Of a stretch of DNA of 64,000 bases, positions 1 to 7,908 are shown piece after piece (position 1 is the first letter of the stretch; each line of letters begins with the position of its first letter). The notes below the pieces were generated by a model, which worked only from the letters and a program-made list of their open reading frames with translations, did no database searches and had not been told where the DNA came from. Both the position numbers and the translations under genes were made by a program. Source of the DNA: Sphingopyxis sp. H053 (GTDB taxonomy: Bacteria > Pseudomonadota > Alphaproteobacteria > Sphingomonadales > Sphingomonadaceae); assembly GCF_001468225.1 (NCBI RefSeq), contig NZ_LNRU01000004.1, positions 310,001 to 374,000 of the forward strand. Direction: 5' to 3'.

Positions 1-1973
1 CCGTCGCGCAGGAAGACGCTTTCGGTGACTTCGATTTCGAGCCGTTGCGGCGAAAGCCCGCTTTGCGCGAGCGCCGAGACGACGACCGAGGCGAAGCTCG
101 GATCGGTGAGCTGGTCGGCCGAGACGTTGACCGCGACCTTCAGGTTCGACGGCCATTTCATCGCTTCGCGGCACGCGGTGCGCAGCACCCATTCGCCGAT
201 CGGCGAGATCAGCCGCGCATCCTCGGCGAGCGGGATGAAGCGGCCTGGCGACACATTGCCGAGCTTCTGGTTGTGCCAGCGGATCAGCGCCTCGAAGCCG
301 TTCAATGTGCCGTCGGCGGCGGTCACCACCGGCTGGTAATAAAGTTCGAATTCGCCGCGTTCGAGCGCGCCGCGCAATTCCTGCTCCATCACGCGCCGTT
401 CCTCGGCTTGCGCGTGCAACGATGCGACATAGGCGGCGACGACATTGCCGCCCTTGTCCTTGGACTTGTAGAGCGCAAGGTCGGCGTTGCGGGTCAGCGT
501 CTCGACCGTCGCGCCATCGGTCGGCCCGATCGCGAAGCCGACGCTGGCGCCGACGAACAGCTGGTGATTGTCGACCACATAGGGGCGGCTGATCGTCGTG
601 ATGATCCGCTGCGCGAGATCCTCGGCGCTGTCGGCCGAGGCAACATTGTGGAGCACGACCGCGAATTCGTCGCCGCCGAGCCGGCCGCAGGTCATCCCGC
701 GCTCCATCAGGCCCTTCAGCCGTGCCGCGACCTGCGCGAGCAATTTGTCGCCGACGGGGTGGCCCAGCGTATCATTGACCGCCTTGAACCGGTCGAGGTC
801 GATCATCAGCAGCGCGCAGCGCGACTTGGCCTCGAGCGCATGCGCCAGCGCGCGCGCCAGATCCTCGTTGAGGCTCAGGCGATTGGGCAGGCCGGTCAGA
901 TTGTCGAAGCGCGCCATTTTGGCGATCTGTTCGGCGGTCGCGCGCTTTTCGGTGACGTCCGATCCGACGCCGCGGAAGCCGAGGAACTTGCCGGCTTCGT
1001 CGAGGCGCGGCGACGCGGACAATTCCCACCAGCGCGGCATGCCGCCGATCGTGACCGGCACGATCAGATTCGAAAAGCTCTCGCGCCGTTTCATCCGTTC
1101 GGCCATGTCGTGGAGGCTTTTGGGGAACAGGCCGGTTTCCCAGGCATCGCCCGAAAGCGCCTGCAACAGTGGGATGTTCTCGAGCGTCTCCGCGGTGCCG
1201 CCGAGCGCATAGGCGAGGCGCGGCGAGACGTGGACGAGGCGGCGGCTGTTGTCGGTCTGCCACAGCCAGTCGGCCGAGGTTTCCTCGAATTCGCGCAGCA
1301 GCAAACTCACCGTTTCGGTCTTTTCGTGCAGCGTCTCTTCGGCGCGGCGAAAGCGGATATGGCTTTGCGCAAAACGGACGCAGAAGGCGCAAAGGAGCAG
1401 CCCGGCGGCGATCGCCACGCCGGCCAGCTGGGGCGCGCCGGCGCGCACCAGCGCGGCGGCAGCCGACAGGGTGACGGGCCCGATAAACAGCACGCAGGCC
1501 AGCGGGACGCTGTGCGCGACGATCGAGAGCGTGACCATCATCAGCACCGCGATCGTCCACATCGAAAGGACATGGTCGAGCGCCGGCGTCAGCCCCTGCA
1601 ACCAGAAGGGCGACCCCCAAAGAACCGCCGAATAGAGCGCGTGCCGCACGCACAGCCGATATTCGGCCACCCCAGACAGCTTGGGGTCGCCGAGCGGGAG
1701 GTTGCGGAATTTGCTGTACGACCAGAGGCCGAAGACCAACGCGCCGCCCAGCCAGCCGGCCGCGACCGGCAACGGCACGCTGAGGATCATGGTGAAAGCC
1801 GCAACGAGCGCCATGCCCATGCCCATCACCAGGCGCAGCGATCCGCGGCCGCGAAGCGGCGCAAGCTGGAGCTGGCGGAGGTTGCCGATGTCCTGATCGC
1901 GCGGCCCCAGCCCCAAAAGGGTCCGCGCAGGAATGACTTCGGCAGCAATTGGATCGGTCAGCAGGCTTTTCAC
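1..1973 (-). CDS. Bifunctional GGDEF/EAL cyclic-di-GMP protein with PAS domain (3' end cut by window)
   Basis: At least 657 codons are visible from a GTG at 1973; an in-frame stop lies four codons upstream, so the start is this GTG or a later ATG. Order: a hydrophobic N-terminal third with several membrane segments (about residues 35-165), a PAS-like segment (about 180-290), a GGDEF domain with intact GGDEF (about 433-437), and an EAL domain with intact EAL (about 561-563, context FEALIRW) and the family stretch LEIEVTES, where the window ends. Intact motifs suggest that both diguanylate cyclase and phosphodiesterase activities are possible, so it probably tunes cyclic-di-GMP from the inner membrane. 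The signal sensed cannot be told. A weak AGGG lies upstream of the GTG. It is in the same direction as the acyl-AMP ligase gene but separated from it by a hairpin. Confidence 0.9.
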   Translation of the reverse strand, partial: MKSLLTDPIAAEVIPARTLLGLGPRDQDIGNLRQLQLAPLRGRGSLRLVMGMGMALVAAFTMILSVPLPVAAGWLGGALVFGLWSYSKFRNLPLGDPKLSGVAEYRLCVRHALYSAVLWGSPFWLQGLTPALDHVLSMWTIAVLMMVTLSIVAHSVPLACVLFIGPVTLSAAAALVRAGAPQLAGVAIAAGLLLCAFCVRFAQSHIRFRRAEETLHEKTETVSLLLREFEETSADWLWQTDNSRRLVHVSPRLAYALGGTAETLENIPLLQALSGDAWETGLFPKSLHDMAERMKRRESFSNLIVPVTIGGMPRWWELSASPRLDEAGKFLGFRGVGSDVTEKRATAEQIAKMARFDNLTGLPNRLSLNEDLARALAHALEAKSRCALLMIDLDRFKAVNDTLGHPVGDKLLAQVAARLKGLMERGMTCGRLGGDEFAVVLHNVASADSAEDLAQRIITTISRPYVVDNHQLFVGASVGFAIGPTDGATVETLTRNADLALYKSKDKGGNVVAAYVASLHAQAEERRVMEQELRGALERGEFELYYQPVVTAADGTLNGFEALIRWHNQKLGNVSPGRFIPLAEDARLISPIGEWVLRTACREAMKWPSNLKVAVNVSADQLTDPSFASVVVSALAQSGLSPQRLEIEVTESVFLRD

Positions 1974-2033
1974 CCGCCCTGTTTAGCGCGCGGGGGTTAC
2001 CCGAAGGTAACTATCGGCCCATTTCCAAAACGC

Positions 2034-2060
2034 TTTCCTGTCCCTTGTCGGGACAGGAAA
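2034..2060 (-). terminator. Hairpin, probable terminator of the acyl-AMP ligase gene
   Basis: A perfect 11-bp stem (2034-2044 with 2050-2060) and a 5-base loop lie 24 bases past the stop at 2084. The T tract on the minus strand is weak (GCGTTTTGG), so termination may be partial and some transcripts could continue into the GGDEF/EAL gene. Confidence 0.5.
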
Positions 2061-2083
2061 AACGTGGCCGTTCAGCGGGTTGA

Positions 2084-3835
2084 TCAGGCCGCCATCGCGA
2101 AAGGCTGGATTTCCCCGGCCAGATATTGCGCGCGCGCCTTCGACCGGCTGAGCTTGCCCGAACTGGTCCGCGGCAGCGTGCGCGGCGGGATCAGTTCGAT
2201 CAGGCAGTTCATGCCGGTGATCGCGCGGACGCGGTCGCGAATCGTCTCGCGCAGCGCGAGGCGCTCAGCCTCGTCGCTGGTGCGGCACTGGACGAGCACC
2301 GCGGGGGTTTCCTCGCCGCCGGGCGCGGTGATCGCAAAGGCGGCGATGTCGCCCGATTTGAAGCCCGGCAATTGTTCGACCGCCCACTCGATATCCTGCG
2401 GCCAGTGATTCTTGCCGTTGATGATGATCATGTCCTTGGCGCGGCCGACAATATAGATGTAACCATCTGACAAATAACCCATATCGCCGGTGTCGAGCCA
2501 GCCGTCCTTCATGCAGGCGGCGGTCGATTCGGGATCGCGGAAATAGCCGGTCATCAGCGACGGGCCGGTGCACCAAACCTTGCCGACGGTCTGGTCGGGC
2601 AGCGGGTTCCCCGCTTCGTCGCGGACCTCGATCACCATGTCGCGCGCGGCGCGGCCGCAGTTGACGATCGCGCGGTAACGCGTCGGCCGGCCCGAATCAT
2701 TCGCGGCGCCCGACAGCTCGGTTTCCTCGACCAGTTCGACGACGATGCCTTCGCCCGGCGGCATGATGCTGACCGCGAGCGTCGCTTCGGCAAGGCCGTA
2801 GCTCGGCAGGAAGGCACTCGCCTTGAAACCCGCGTCGGCAAAGGCATCGACGAAGCTCTGCATCACGTCGGGGCGGATCATGTCGGCGCCGTTGCCCGCG
2901 ACGCGCCAGCGCGACAGGTCGAAGCGGTCGGCGACGTGCGTCTGGCTCGACACGCGGCGCGCGCAGATGTCGTAGCCGAAGGTTGGCGAATAGCTGAGCG
3001 TTGTGCCCTCGTTGCGGCTGATCAGGTCGAGCCAGGCGAGCGGGCGGCGGGCGAAATCCTCGGTCTTGAGATAATCGACCGAGACCTGGTTCGCGACCGG
3101 CGAGAGCAGGCAGCCGACGAGGCCCATGTCGTGATACCAGGGCAGCCACGAGATGCAGCGGTCGCTGTCGCGCACTTCCATGCCGTGGCTGTGCGCGGCG
3201 AGGTTGTTGAGTAGCGCGGCATGGGTGACGGCGACGCCGTGCGGGAAGCGCGTCGAGCCGCTGCTGTATTGCAGATAGCAGGTCTCATTCGACTTCTGCT
3301 CGGGAAGCGCGGCGACCGGTGCCGGACTCTGTTCGAACGCGCTCCAGTCGACGGGCTTCACGCCTTCCTTCTCGGCCGCTTCGACCGCCATCGCGGCGAT
3401 TTCGGGCGGGAAGAAGAGCATCGTCGGGTCGCAGCTGGAAAGCTGCACGACGAGCTGGCCGACATAGCTGTCGCGCCCGCCGAAGCTGGTCGGCAGTGGC
3501 AGCGGCACCGGCCAGGCGCCGGCGTAGATCGTGCCGAAGAAGAGCGCGGCGAATTCGGGGCCGGTTTCGGCGATCAGCGCGATTCGGTCGCCGGGCTTCA
3601 CCCCCGCGGCGATCAGCCGATAGGCGGCCCGAAGCGCGTCGGCCTTGAGTTCGCTGTACGGATAAGGGCGCACGAGACGCCCACGCGGATCGTGGAAATT
3701 GAGCCCGCGCGTACCGTTCGCGGCATAATCGAGCGCTTCGCCGATGGTGGCGAAGTCCGAAAAGCGGCGCGGTTGCGCACAGAGCGTCGGGGTCGACGTC
3801 AGCGCGTCGGCCTGCGTTTCGATGATCTGAGTCAT
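2084..3835 (-). CDS. Fatty acyl-AMP ligase (FAAL; AMP-dependent synthetase family)
   Basis: Encodes 583 residues from the ATG at 3835; in-frame ATGs at 3898 and 3940 are alternatives, and I chose 3835 because the protein family begins about there. The enzyme would adenylate a fatty acid with ATP. The nucleotide-binding core reads YSSGSTRFPHG (about residues 190-200), followed later by TGDMGYL and the hinge GRAKDMIIINGKNHWPQDIE. The GKNHWPQDIE stretch is typical of acyl-AMP ligases that load acyl carrier domains rather than CoA. No carrier protein, polyketide synthase or peptide synthetase gene lies within the window, so the acceptor is unknown. It is divergent from recX, with 179 bases between the chosen starts. 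Confidence 0.88.
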   Translation of the reverse strand: MTQIIETQADALTSTPTLCAQPRRFSDFATIGEALDYAANGTRGLNFHDPRGRLVRPYPYSELKADALRAAYRLIAAGVKPGDRIALIAETGPEFAALFFGTIYAGAWPVPLPLPTSFGGRDSYVGQLVVQLSSCDPTMLFFPPEIAAMAVEAAEKEGVKPVDWSAFEQSPAPVAALPEQKSNETCYLQYSSGSTRFPHGVAVTHAALLNNLAAHSHGMEVRDSDRCISWLPWYHDMGLVGCLLSPVANQVSVDYLKTEDFARRPLAWLDLISRNEGTTLSYSPTFGYDICARRVSSQTHVADRFDLSRWRVAGNGADMIRPDVMQSFVDAFADAGFKASAFLPSYGLAEATLAVSIMPPGEGIVVELVEETELSGAANDSGRPTRYRAIVNCGRAARDMVIEVRDEAGNPLPDQTVGKVWCTGPSLMTGYFRDPESTAACMKDGWLDTGDMGYLSDGYIYIVGRAKDMIIINGKNHWPQDIEWAVEQLPGFKSGDIAAFAITAPGGEETPAVLVQCRTSDEAERLALRETIRDRVRAITGMNCLIELIPPRTLPRTSSGKLSRSKARAQYLAGEIQPFAMAA

Positions 3836-4014
3836 AGGGGGTGCGACATCCCGTGAAACGGGCCGCGCGGCAACAAGCATGTCATCTTTTGAAGCCATAG
3901 TACCGTGCGCGAGCCCTGTGTTGTTAGAACAATCGCCCATTTCCGGGCGTTATGGCCCGATATGGCGGTGTTGATCGTTCTCAATCAGGCCCGACTGTGG
4001 CACAAACATGGCAT

Positions 4015-4587
4015 ATGGCCAACCGCCGCGCCCCATCCGACCGTTCAAGAAGGCCTCTCGGTGCAGCGCGGCTCGACGAATTGGCGCTCGCTTATGTCGC
4101 GAGATTCGCAACGAGCCGGGCCAAGCTGACGCGCTATCTTGCCAGAAAAGTCCGTGAATCCGAATGGATAGACGATATTGACGCCATGACGGCCTGCGAG
4201 GCAGTGGCCGACCGGATGGAGCGGCTGCAATTTCTCGATGACCGCCAATATGCCGCGATGCGCGCGGGTGCGATGACACGGCGCGGGCTGGGCGTCCGGC
4301 GCGTCAAGGCGCAGCTTTATGTCGACGGAATTGCCGCGAAAGACAGCGGCGAGGCGATCGAGACGGCCGAAACCGCCGCGGTGTCGGCGGCGGTCGGATT
4401 CGCGCGGCGCCGGCGGTTCGGGCCCTTTGCCGTACGCGCGAGCGACGATCCGAAGCAGCGCGAACGGCAAATCGCCGCCTTTTTGCGCGCGGGGCACAGC
4501 ATGACGATCGCGCGCCGCATCCTCGCCGTTCCCCCGGGGGACGAGGCGGCGCTGGCGGTGCTGGACGATGAAGCGATGCTCGATTAG
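4015..4587 (+). CDS. recX: Regulatory protein RecX family
   Basis: Encodes 190 residues from the ATG at 4015; a longer in-frame start at 3952 exists but adds residues unlike the family. RecX proteins bind RecA filaments in the cytoplasm and modulate recombination and SOS induction. The protein is basic and helical, with three-helix repeat features such as LTRYLARKVRES, RLQFLDDRQYAAM, RRGLGVRRVKAQL and RERQIAAFLRAGHS, matching the tandem RecX repeats. No recA is in view. A DUF192 gene follows after 32 bases. Confidence 0.8.
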   Translation: MANRRAPSDRSRRPLGAARLDELALAYVARFATSRAKLTRYLARKVRESEWIDDIDAMTACEAVADRMERLQFLDDRQYAAMRAGAMTRRGLGVRRVKAQLYVDGIAAKDSGEAIETAETAAVSAAVGFARRRRFGPFAVRASDDPKQRERQIAAFLRAGHSMTIARRILAVPPGDEAALAVLDDEAMLD

Positions 4588-4619
4588 GTCCGGCGACATC
4601 ACGGGATAAGGATTTGCCG

Positions 4620-5081
4620 ATGCGCGCCATTTTTACCGCCCTTGCCCTGTCGCTCGCGCTGCCGATGGCGGCGTGCAGTAGCGATGCAAGCGAGGAAGCG
4701 AGCGTTGCGACGATCCCGGTGACGATCGCCGCGGCGGGCAAGGCACATGTCTTCAACGTCGAGGTTGCGCGCACCGACGAGGAACAGGATCGCGGGCTGA
4801 TGTTCCGCACCAGCCTGCCCGAGGGCGGCGGCATGATCTTCCCGTTCAAGAAGCCGCGAATCGGCAGCTTCTGGATGAAGAACACGCTGATTCCGCTCGA
4901 TATGATCTTCATCCGCGCCGACGGCAGCATCGACCGCATCGCCGAAAATACCATCCCCGAATCGCTCGAACCGGTGGTCAGCGGCGGCGAGGTTTCGGCG
5001 GTGCTCGAACTCGCGGGCGGTACGGCGGCGAAGCTTGGCATCGACGAGACCGCCAAGATCACGTGGAAAGATGGAAAATAG
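4620..5081 (+). CDS. DUF192 family lipoprotein
   Basis: Encodes 153 residues. The ATG at 4620 has AAGGA seven bases upstream and is preferred over the TTG at 4614. A signal peptide ends in a lipobox-like LPMAAC, so a lipid-anchored envelope protein is likely. The rest is one DUF192 domain: the family pattern RGLMFRTSLPEGGGMIF, then FWMKNTLIPLDMIFI, then VLELAGG near the end is clearly present. The molecular role of DUF192 is not established. It lies between recX and the NDUFA12-like gene in the same direction. Confidence 0.85.
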   Translation: MRAIFTALALSLALPMAACSSDASEEASVATIPVTIAAAGKAHVFNVEVARTDEEQDRGLMFRTSLPEGGGMIFPFKKPRIGSFWMKNTLIPLDMIFIRADGSIDRIAENTIPESLEPVVSGGEVSAVLELAGGTAAKLGIDETAKITWKDGK

Positions 5082-5141
5082 CGCCCGTCCGCGTGGTTTG
5101 CGGCTTGCAGACCGCGCTACCTTGCCTGTAAACGCCACGCC

Positions 5142-5528
5142 ATGAGCATCTTGGGCAAGATTTTCACCTGGTGGGACGGTGCGACCGTCGGCACGTTGCT
5201 GAACAGCTGGAGCACCGGCACGAAGGTGGGCGAGGACAGCCTCGGCAACCGCTATTTCCGTGCGAAAAAGGGCGGCCGCCGCTGGGTGCTGTACAATGGA
5301 TCGAACGACGCGAGCCGCGTGCCGCCCGAATGGCACGGCTGGCTGCACGGCACCTTCGACGAGCTGCCGACCGATGCCCTTCCCGCGCCGCGCGCATGGG
5401 AGAAGGAAGCGACCCCGAACCTGACCGGCAGCACGGGCGCCTATCGCCCCGCCGGTGCGCTCGAACGCGGCGGCCAGCGCGCCGCCGCGACGGGCGATTA
5501 TGAGGCCTGGCGGCCCGGCGCCGAGTGA
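5142..5528 (+). CDS. NDUFA12-family NADH:ubiquinone oxidoreductase subunit
   Basis: Encodes 128 residues with the family signature: an N-terminal TWWDGATVGT, then GNRYFRAKKGGRRWVLYNG, then PPEWHGWLHGTFDE. It is the bacterial relative of the mitochondrial complex I accessory subunit NDUFA12 (B17.2) and probably binds the peripheral arm of complex I at the inner membrane. No nuo genes are in the window, which is normal for this gene in alphaproteobacteria. Its stop overlaps the GTG start of the DUF2155 gene by four bases (GTGA), so the two are probably translationally coupled. Confidence 0.9.
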   Translation: MSILGKIFTWWDGATVGTLLNSWSTGTKVGEDSLGNRYFRAKKGGRRWVLYNGSNDASRVPPEWHGWLHGTFDELPTDALPAPRAWEKEATPNLTGSTGAYRPAGALERGGQRAAATGDYEAWRPGAE

Positions 5529-6202
5529 GCGCTGCGGTGCCCAGGCTGACCGCGACCGCCGGGCTGGCCATGCTCGCCGCGCTGTCGCTCGGCGCCTGCG
5601 ACCGGAACCCGGCGACCAAGGCGGGCGGCAGCGACAAGGCGCCGCAGATCGCGAAATCCGAACGCGTGCCGCAGGAAGTCGGCGGCATCGAAGGCGCAAC
5701 CCCGATGGCGGACCGCGTCGCGGTCGTCGGCCTGCTCAACAAGCGTAACGGGCTCGTCCGCGATCTCGAGATGAAGCCCGGCGAAACGGCGCGCGTCGGC
5801 CGCGCGATCGTGCGGCTCCGCGCATGCGAGATGACCGCGCCGTGGGAGGATCCGCCCGAAACTGGCGCCTTCGTCCAGCTGACGGTGCAGGATCAGCGCG
5901 ACGACAAATGGTATCGCGTCTTTTCGGGCTGGATTTTCCGCGAGCGGCCTGACCGCAACGTCATCCAGCACCCGATCTATGACGTCTTCGTCAAAAGCTG
6001 CGCAATGACATATCCGGGCGGCGAACCCGTCGCGCGTTCGGCACCGAAATCGGGCGCCGCCGCGGCGCCCAAGGCATCGAGGGCGCCCCAGTCGCCCGCG
6101 ACGAACGGCGGCGAGGGGACGGCAACGCTCGTCGCGCCGCCGGTCGTTCCGGCCCCGGCGCCCAAGGCCGCGGCACCGTCGCCCCCCGCCAACACCGAAT
6201 AG
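5525..6202 (+). CDS. DUF2155 domain-containing exported protein
   Basis: Encodes 225 residues from a GTG that overlaps the previous stop. An N-terminal signal peptide ends near LSLGAC, possibly a lipobox. The conserved DUF2155 domain (about residues 55-162) contains LNKRNG, RLRACEMTAPWEDPPE, DKWYRVFSGWIF and IYDVFVKSCAMTYP. The last 60 residues are Ala/Pro-rich low complexity. In alphaproteobacteria this family is a partner of the NDUFA12-like gene, as here; its function is not firmly known. Its 3' 226 bases run antisense to the 3' end of aat, so both strands are coding there. Confidence 0.85.
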   Translation: MSAAVPRLTATAGLAMLAALSLGACDRNPATKAGGSDKAPQIAKSERVPQEVGGIEGATPMADRVAVVGLLNKRNGLVRDLEMKPGETARVGRAIVRLRACEMTAPWEDPPETGAFVQLTVQDQRDDKWYRVFSGWIFRERPDRNVIQHPIYDVFVKSCAMTYPGGEPVARSAPKSGAAAAPKASRAPQSPATNGGEGTATLVAPPVVPAPAPKAAAPSPPANTE

Positions 6203-6768
6203 AGCCGCGCGAGATAGTCGGCCTGGCGAATCTCGATCGCGCCGAGGCTGGCGAGGTGCGGCGTGATGAACTGGCAATCGAGCAATTTCCAGCCGCCGGC
6301 GCGTAGCCGCGCGACGAGGTGCGCCAGCGCGACCTTCGACGCGTCGCGCGCGCGGCTGACCATCGATTCGCCGAAGAAAGCGCGGCCGAGCGTCACGCCG
6401 TAGAGCCCGCCCGCAAGCTCGCCGTCCAGCCAGCATTCGACGCTGTGCGCATGGCCGAGCTGGAACAGGCGGTCGTAGCTCGCCCGGATCACCGGATTGA
6501 TCCACGTCGTCGGCCGGTCGTCGGCGGGCGCGGCGCAGAGCGCGACCATCTCGGCAAAGGCGGTATCGGTCGTGACGCGAAAGCGGTCCGACACGATGAT
6601 TTTTTTCAGGCTGTGCGAGAGGTGAAATCCCTCCAGTGGCAGGATTGCGCGCAGCCGTGGTTCGACCCAATGGACCGACGGGTCGTCCGCCCCGTCGGCC
6701 ATCGGAAAAATGCCCTGCGCATAGGCGCTGAGCAGCAGCGCCGGATCTATGGATTCAAAATGTTTCAG
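5977..6768 (-). CDS. aat: Leucyl/phenylalanyl-tRNA--protein transferase
   Basis: Aat transfers Leu or Phe from tRNA to the N-terminus of proteins, marking them for ClpSAP degradation. Family features: PALLLSAYAQGIFPMADG, WVEPRLRAILPL, TWINPVIRASY, GHAHSVECW, GGLYGVTLGRAFFGESM, SKVALAHLV, LLDCQFITPHLASLGA and the C-terminal PPGYVIAQLLTKTS. The first ATG (6702) sits inside the conserved GIFPMADG motif and would remove about 22 conserved residues. No in-frame ATG, GTG or TTG lies between 6703 and about 6830. A CTG at 6768, overlapping the upstream gene's TGA, would give 263 residues starting KHFESIDPALL and is my tentative start. An annotator using standard starts would choose 6702. The end overlaps the DUF2155 gene. 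Confidence 0.9.
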   Translation of the reverse strand: MKHFESIDPALLLSAYAQGIFPMADGADDPSVHWVEPRLRAILPLEGFHLSHSLKKIIVSDRFRVTTDTAFAEMVALCAAPADDRPTTWINPVIRASYDRLFQLGHAHSVECWLDGELAGGLYGVTLGRAFFGESMVSRARDASKVALAHLVARLRAGGWKLLDCQFITPHLASLGAIEIRQADYLARLYSVLAGGDGAAALGAGAGTTGGATSVAVPSPPFVAGDWGALDALGAAAAPDFGAERATGSPPGYVIAQLLTKTS

Positions 6769-7586
6769 CTCGCAGGCTTCACGAATTTGAGCGTCATGCG
6801 ATCCGATTCGCCGATCGCGACATATTTTGCGCGATCGGTCTCGCCCTCGGTCAGGTTCGGGGGCAGCGTCCAGACGCCCTTGGGATAATCCTTGCTATCC
6901 TTGGGATTGGCGTTGATCTCGCTCTCGCCCGCCAGCTTGAAGCCCGCGGCTTCGGCAAAGGCGACGATCGAGCTCTTCTTCATATAGCCCGACTTTTCCT
7001 CCTTCGCGCTGTCGTCATTTTCGTTGAGGCGGTGCTCGACGACGCCGAGCGTGCCGCCGGGTTTGAGCATCGCGAAAATCTGCCTGAACGCGTTCGCGGT
7101 GTTGTCGGTGCCGTCGAAGCGCCAGTTGTGGACGTTGCGGAAGGTCAGCACGACGTCGGCGCTGCCGTCGGGCACCTTCGGGTTCGTGCCCGCATGGGGG
7201 AATTCGGCGAGCTTTACCGCGCCATAGACCTCGGCATTCTCGGTCTGCTTGGTTTTAACGCGGTTCAGGCCGCGTTCCCACGGCGCCGCGACATACAGCG
7301 TACCGCCGCCCGATTTGGTCAGCGGGGCGAGGATTTCGGTATACCAGCCGCCGCCGGGCCACAGCTCGACCACGGTGTCGCCGGGCTTCACGCCAAAGAA
7401 GGCGAGCGTTTCGGCGGGGTGGCGATATGTGTCGCGCGGCGTGTTCGTCGCGGTGCGCGTGGGCGCGGCGACGGCGGCGGCGATCGCGTCCTGCGCCTTG
7501 TGCGCGGCGTGGGCGTCATGCTGCATCGCGGTTGCGGGAACGGCGATCAGGGCGGCAGCACTTGCAAGCAATAATAGGGAACGCAT
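6765..7586 (-). CDS. Exported class I SAM-dependent methyltransferase-like protein
   Basis: Encodes 273 residues from the ATG at 7586, preceded by a purine-rich GAGAGAGG. Residues 1-18 (MRSLLLLASAAALIAVPATA) form a clear signal peptide, followed by a His/Ala-rich linker. The rest is a Rossmann methyltransferase fold: PGDTVVELWPGGGWYTEIL as motif I, DVVLTFRNVHNW, then MLKPGGTLGVVEHR. Export is odd because SAM is not expected outside the cytoplasm, so the periplasmic role is unclear and catalysis doubtful. The gene ends two bases inside the proposed aat start, and the two are likely cotranscribed. Confidence 0.82.
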   Translation of the reverse strand: MRSLLLLASAAALIAVPATAMQHDAHAAHKAQDAIAAAVAAPTRTATNTPRDTYRHPAETLAFFGVKPGDTVVELWPGGGWYTEILAPLTKSGGGTLYVAAPWERGLNRVKTKQTENAEVYGAVKLAEFPHAGTNPKVPDGSADVVLTFRNVHNWRFDGTDNTANAFRQIFAMLKPGGTLGVVEHRLNENDDSAKEEKSGYMKKSSIVAFAEAAGFKLAGESEINANPKDSKDYPKGVWTLPPNLTEGETDRAKYVAIGESDRMTLKFVKPAS

Positions 7587-7638
7587 ATGGGGCACCTCTC
7601 TCCAGGGGAAGGCCCTGTTTGCGAAGGGATGCGCGGCA

Positions 7639-7827
7639 ATGCAAGTGTCCATGCTGTCAGTGGGGATCGGCGCCGCGCTATTGTTCGGCGTGGCCGAGGT
7701 CGCGAGCTGGCGCCGCAACAACCGCCGCGACGTCGAACAGGTCGGTTTCATGCCGTGGCGCGGGATCGCGCTGGCGTCGGCCGCCGTCGCTTTATTCGCG
7801 ACGGCGTTCTGGCTGGCCGGGAAATAA
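7639..7827 (+). CDS. Small two-helix membrane protein
   Basis: Encodes 62 residues (MQVSMLSVGIGAALLFGVAE at the start, ending ATAFWLAGK). Two hydrophobic segments (about 5-20 and 42-58) flank a basic stretch WRRNNRRDVEQVGFMPWR, giving a hairpin-in-membrane topology. AAGGG lies ten bases upstream of the ATG, and another ATG occurs at 7651. It is divergent from the methyltransferase gene and followed at once by a REP-like repeat. It resembles small hypothetical membrane proteins of sphingomonads; no function can be given. Confidence 0.6.
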   Translation: MQVSMLSVGIGAALLFGVAEVASWRRNNRRDVEQVGFMPWRGIALASAAVALFATAFWLAGK

Positions 7828-7904
7828 CGTCGCCCCCGCGAAGGCGGGGGCCGCTGGAGTGTAGCGCAAGATCGATAGCGGCCCCCGCCTTCGCGGGGGC
7901 GACG
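7828..7904. repeat. REP-like paired palindrome (GCCCCCGC type)
   Basis: Two 28-base arms (7828-7855 and 7877-7904) are perfect inverted repeats around a 21-base spacer, and each arm folds on its own (GCCCCCGC-GAAG-GCGGGGGC). The same unit recurs at 41661 and 50537. It lies between two convergent genes and may also act as a transcription end. Confidence 0.85.
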
Positions 7905-7908
7905 AATA

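Noticed and set aside
45..2408. A 787-codon plus-strand open frame over the GGDEF/EAL gene and the 3' end of the acyl-AMP ligase gene
   Set aside because: The minus strand carries intact GGDEF, EAL and acyl-AMP ligase motifs; the plus-strand product has no recognisable features.
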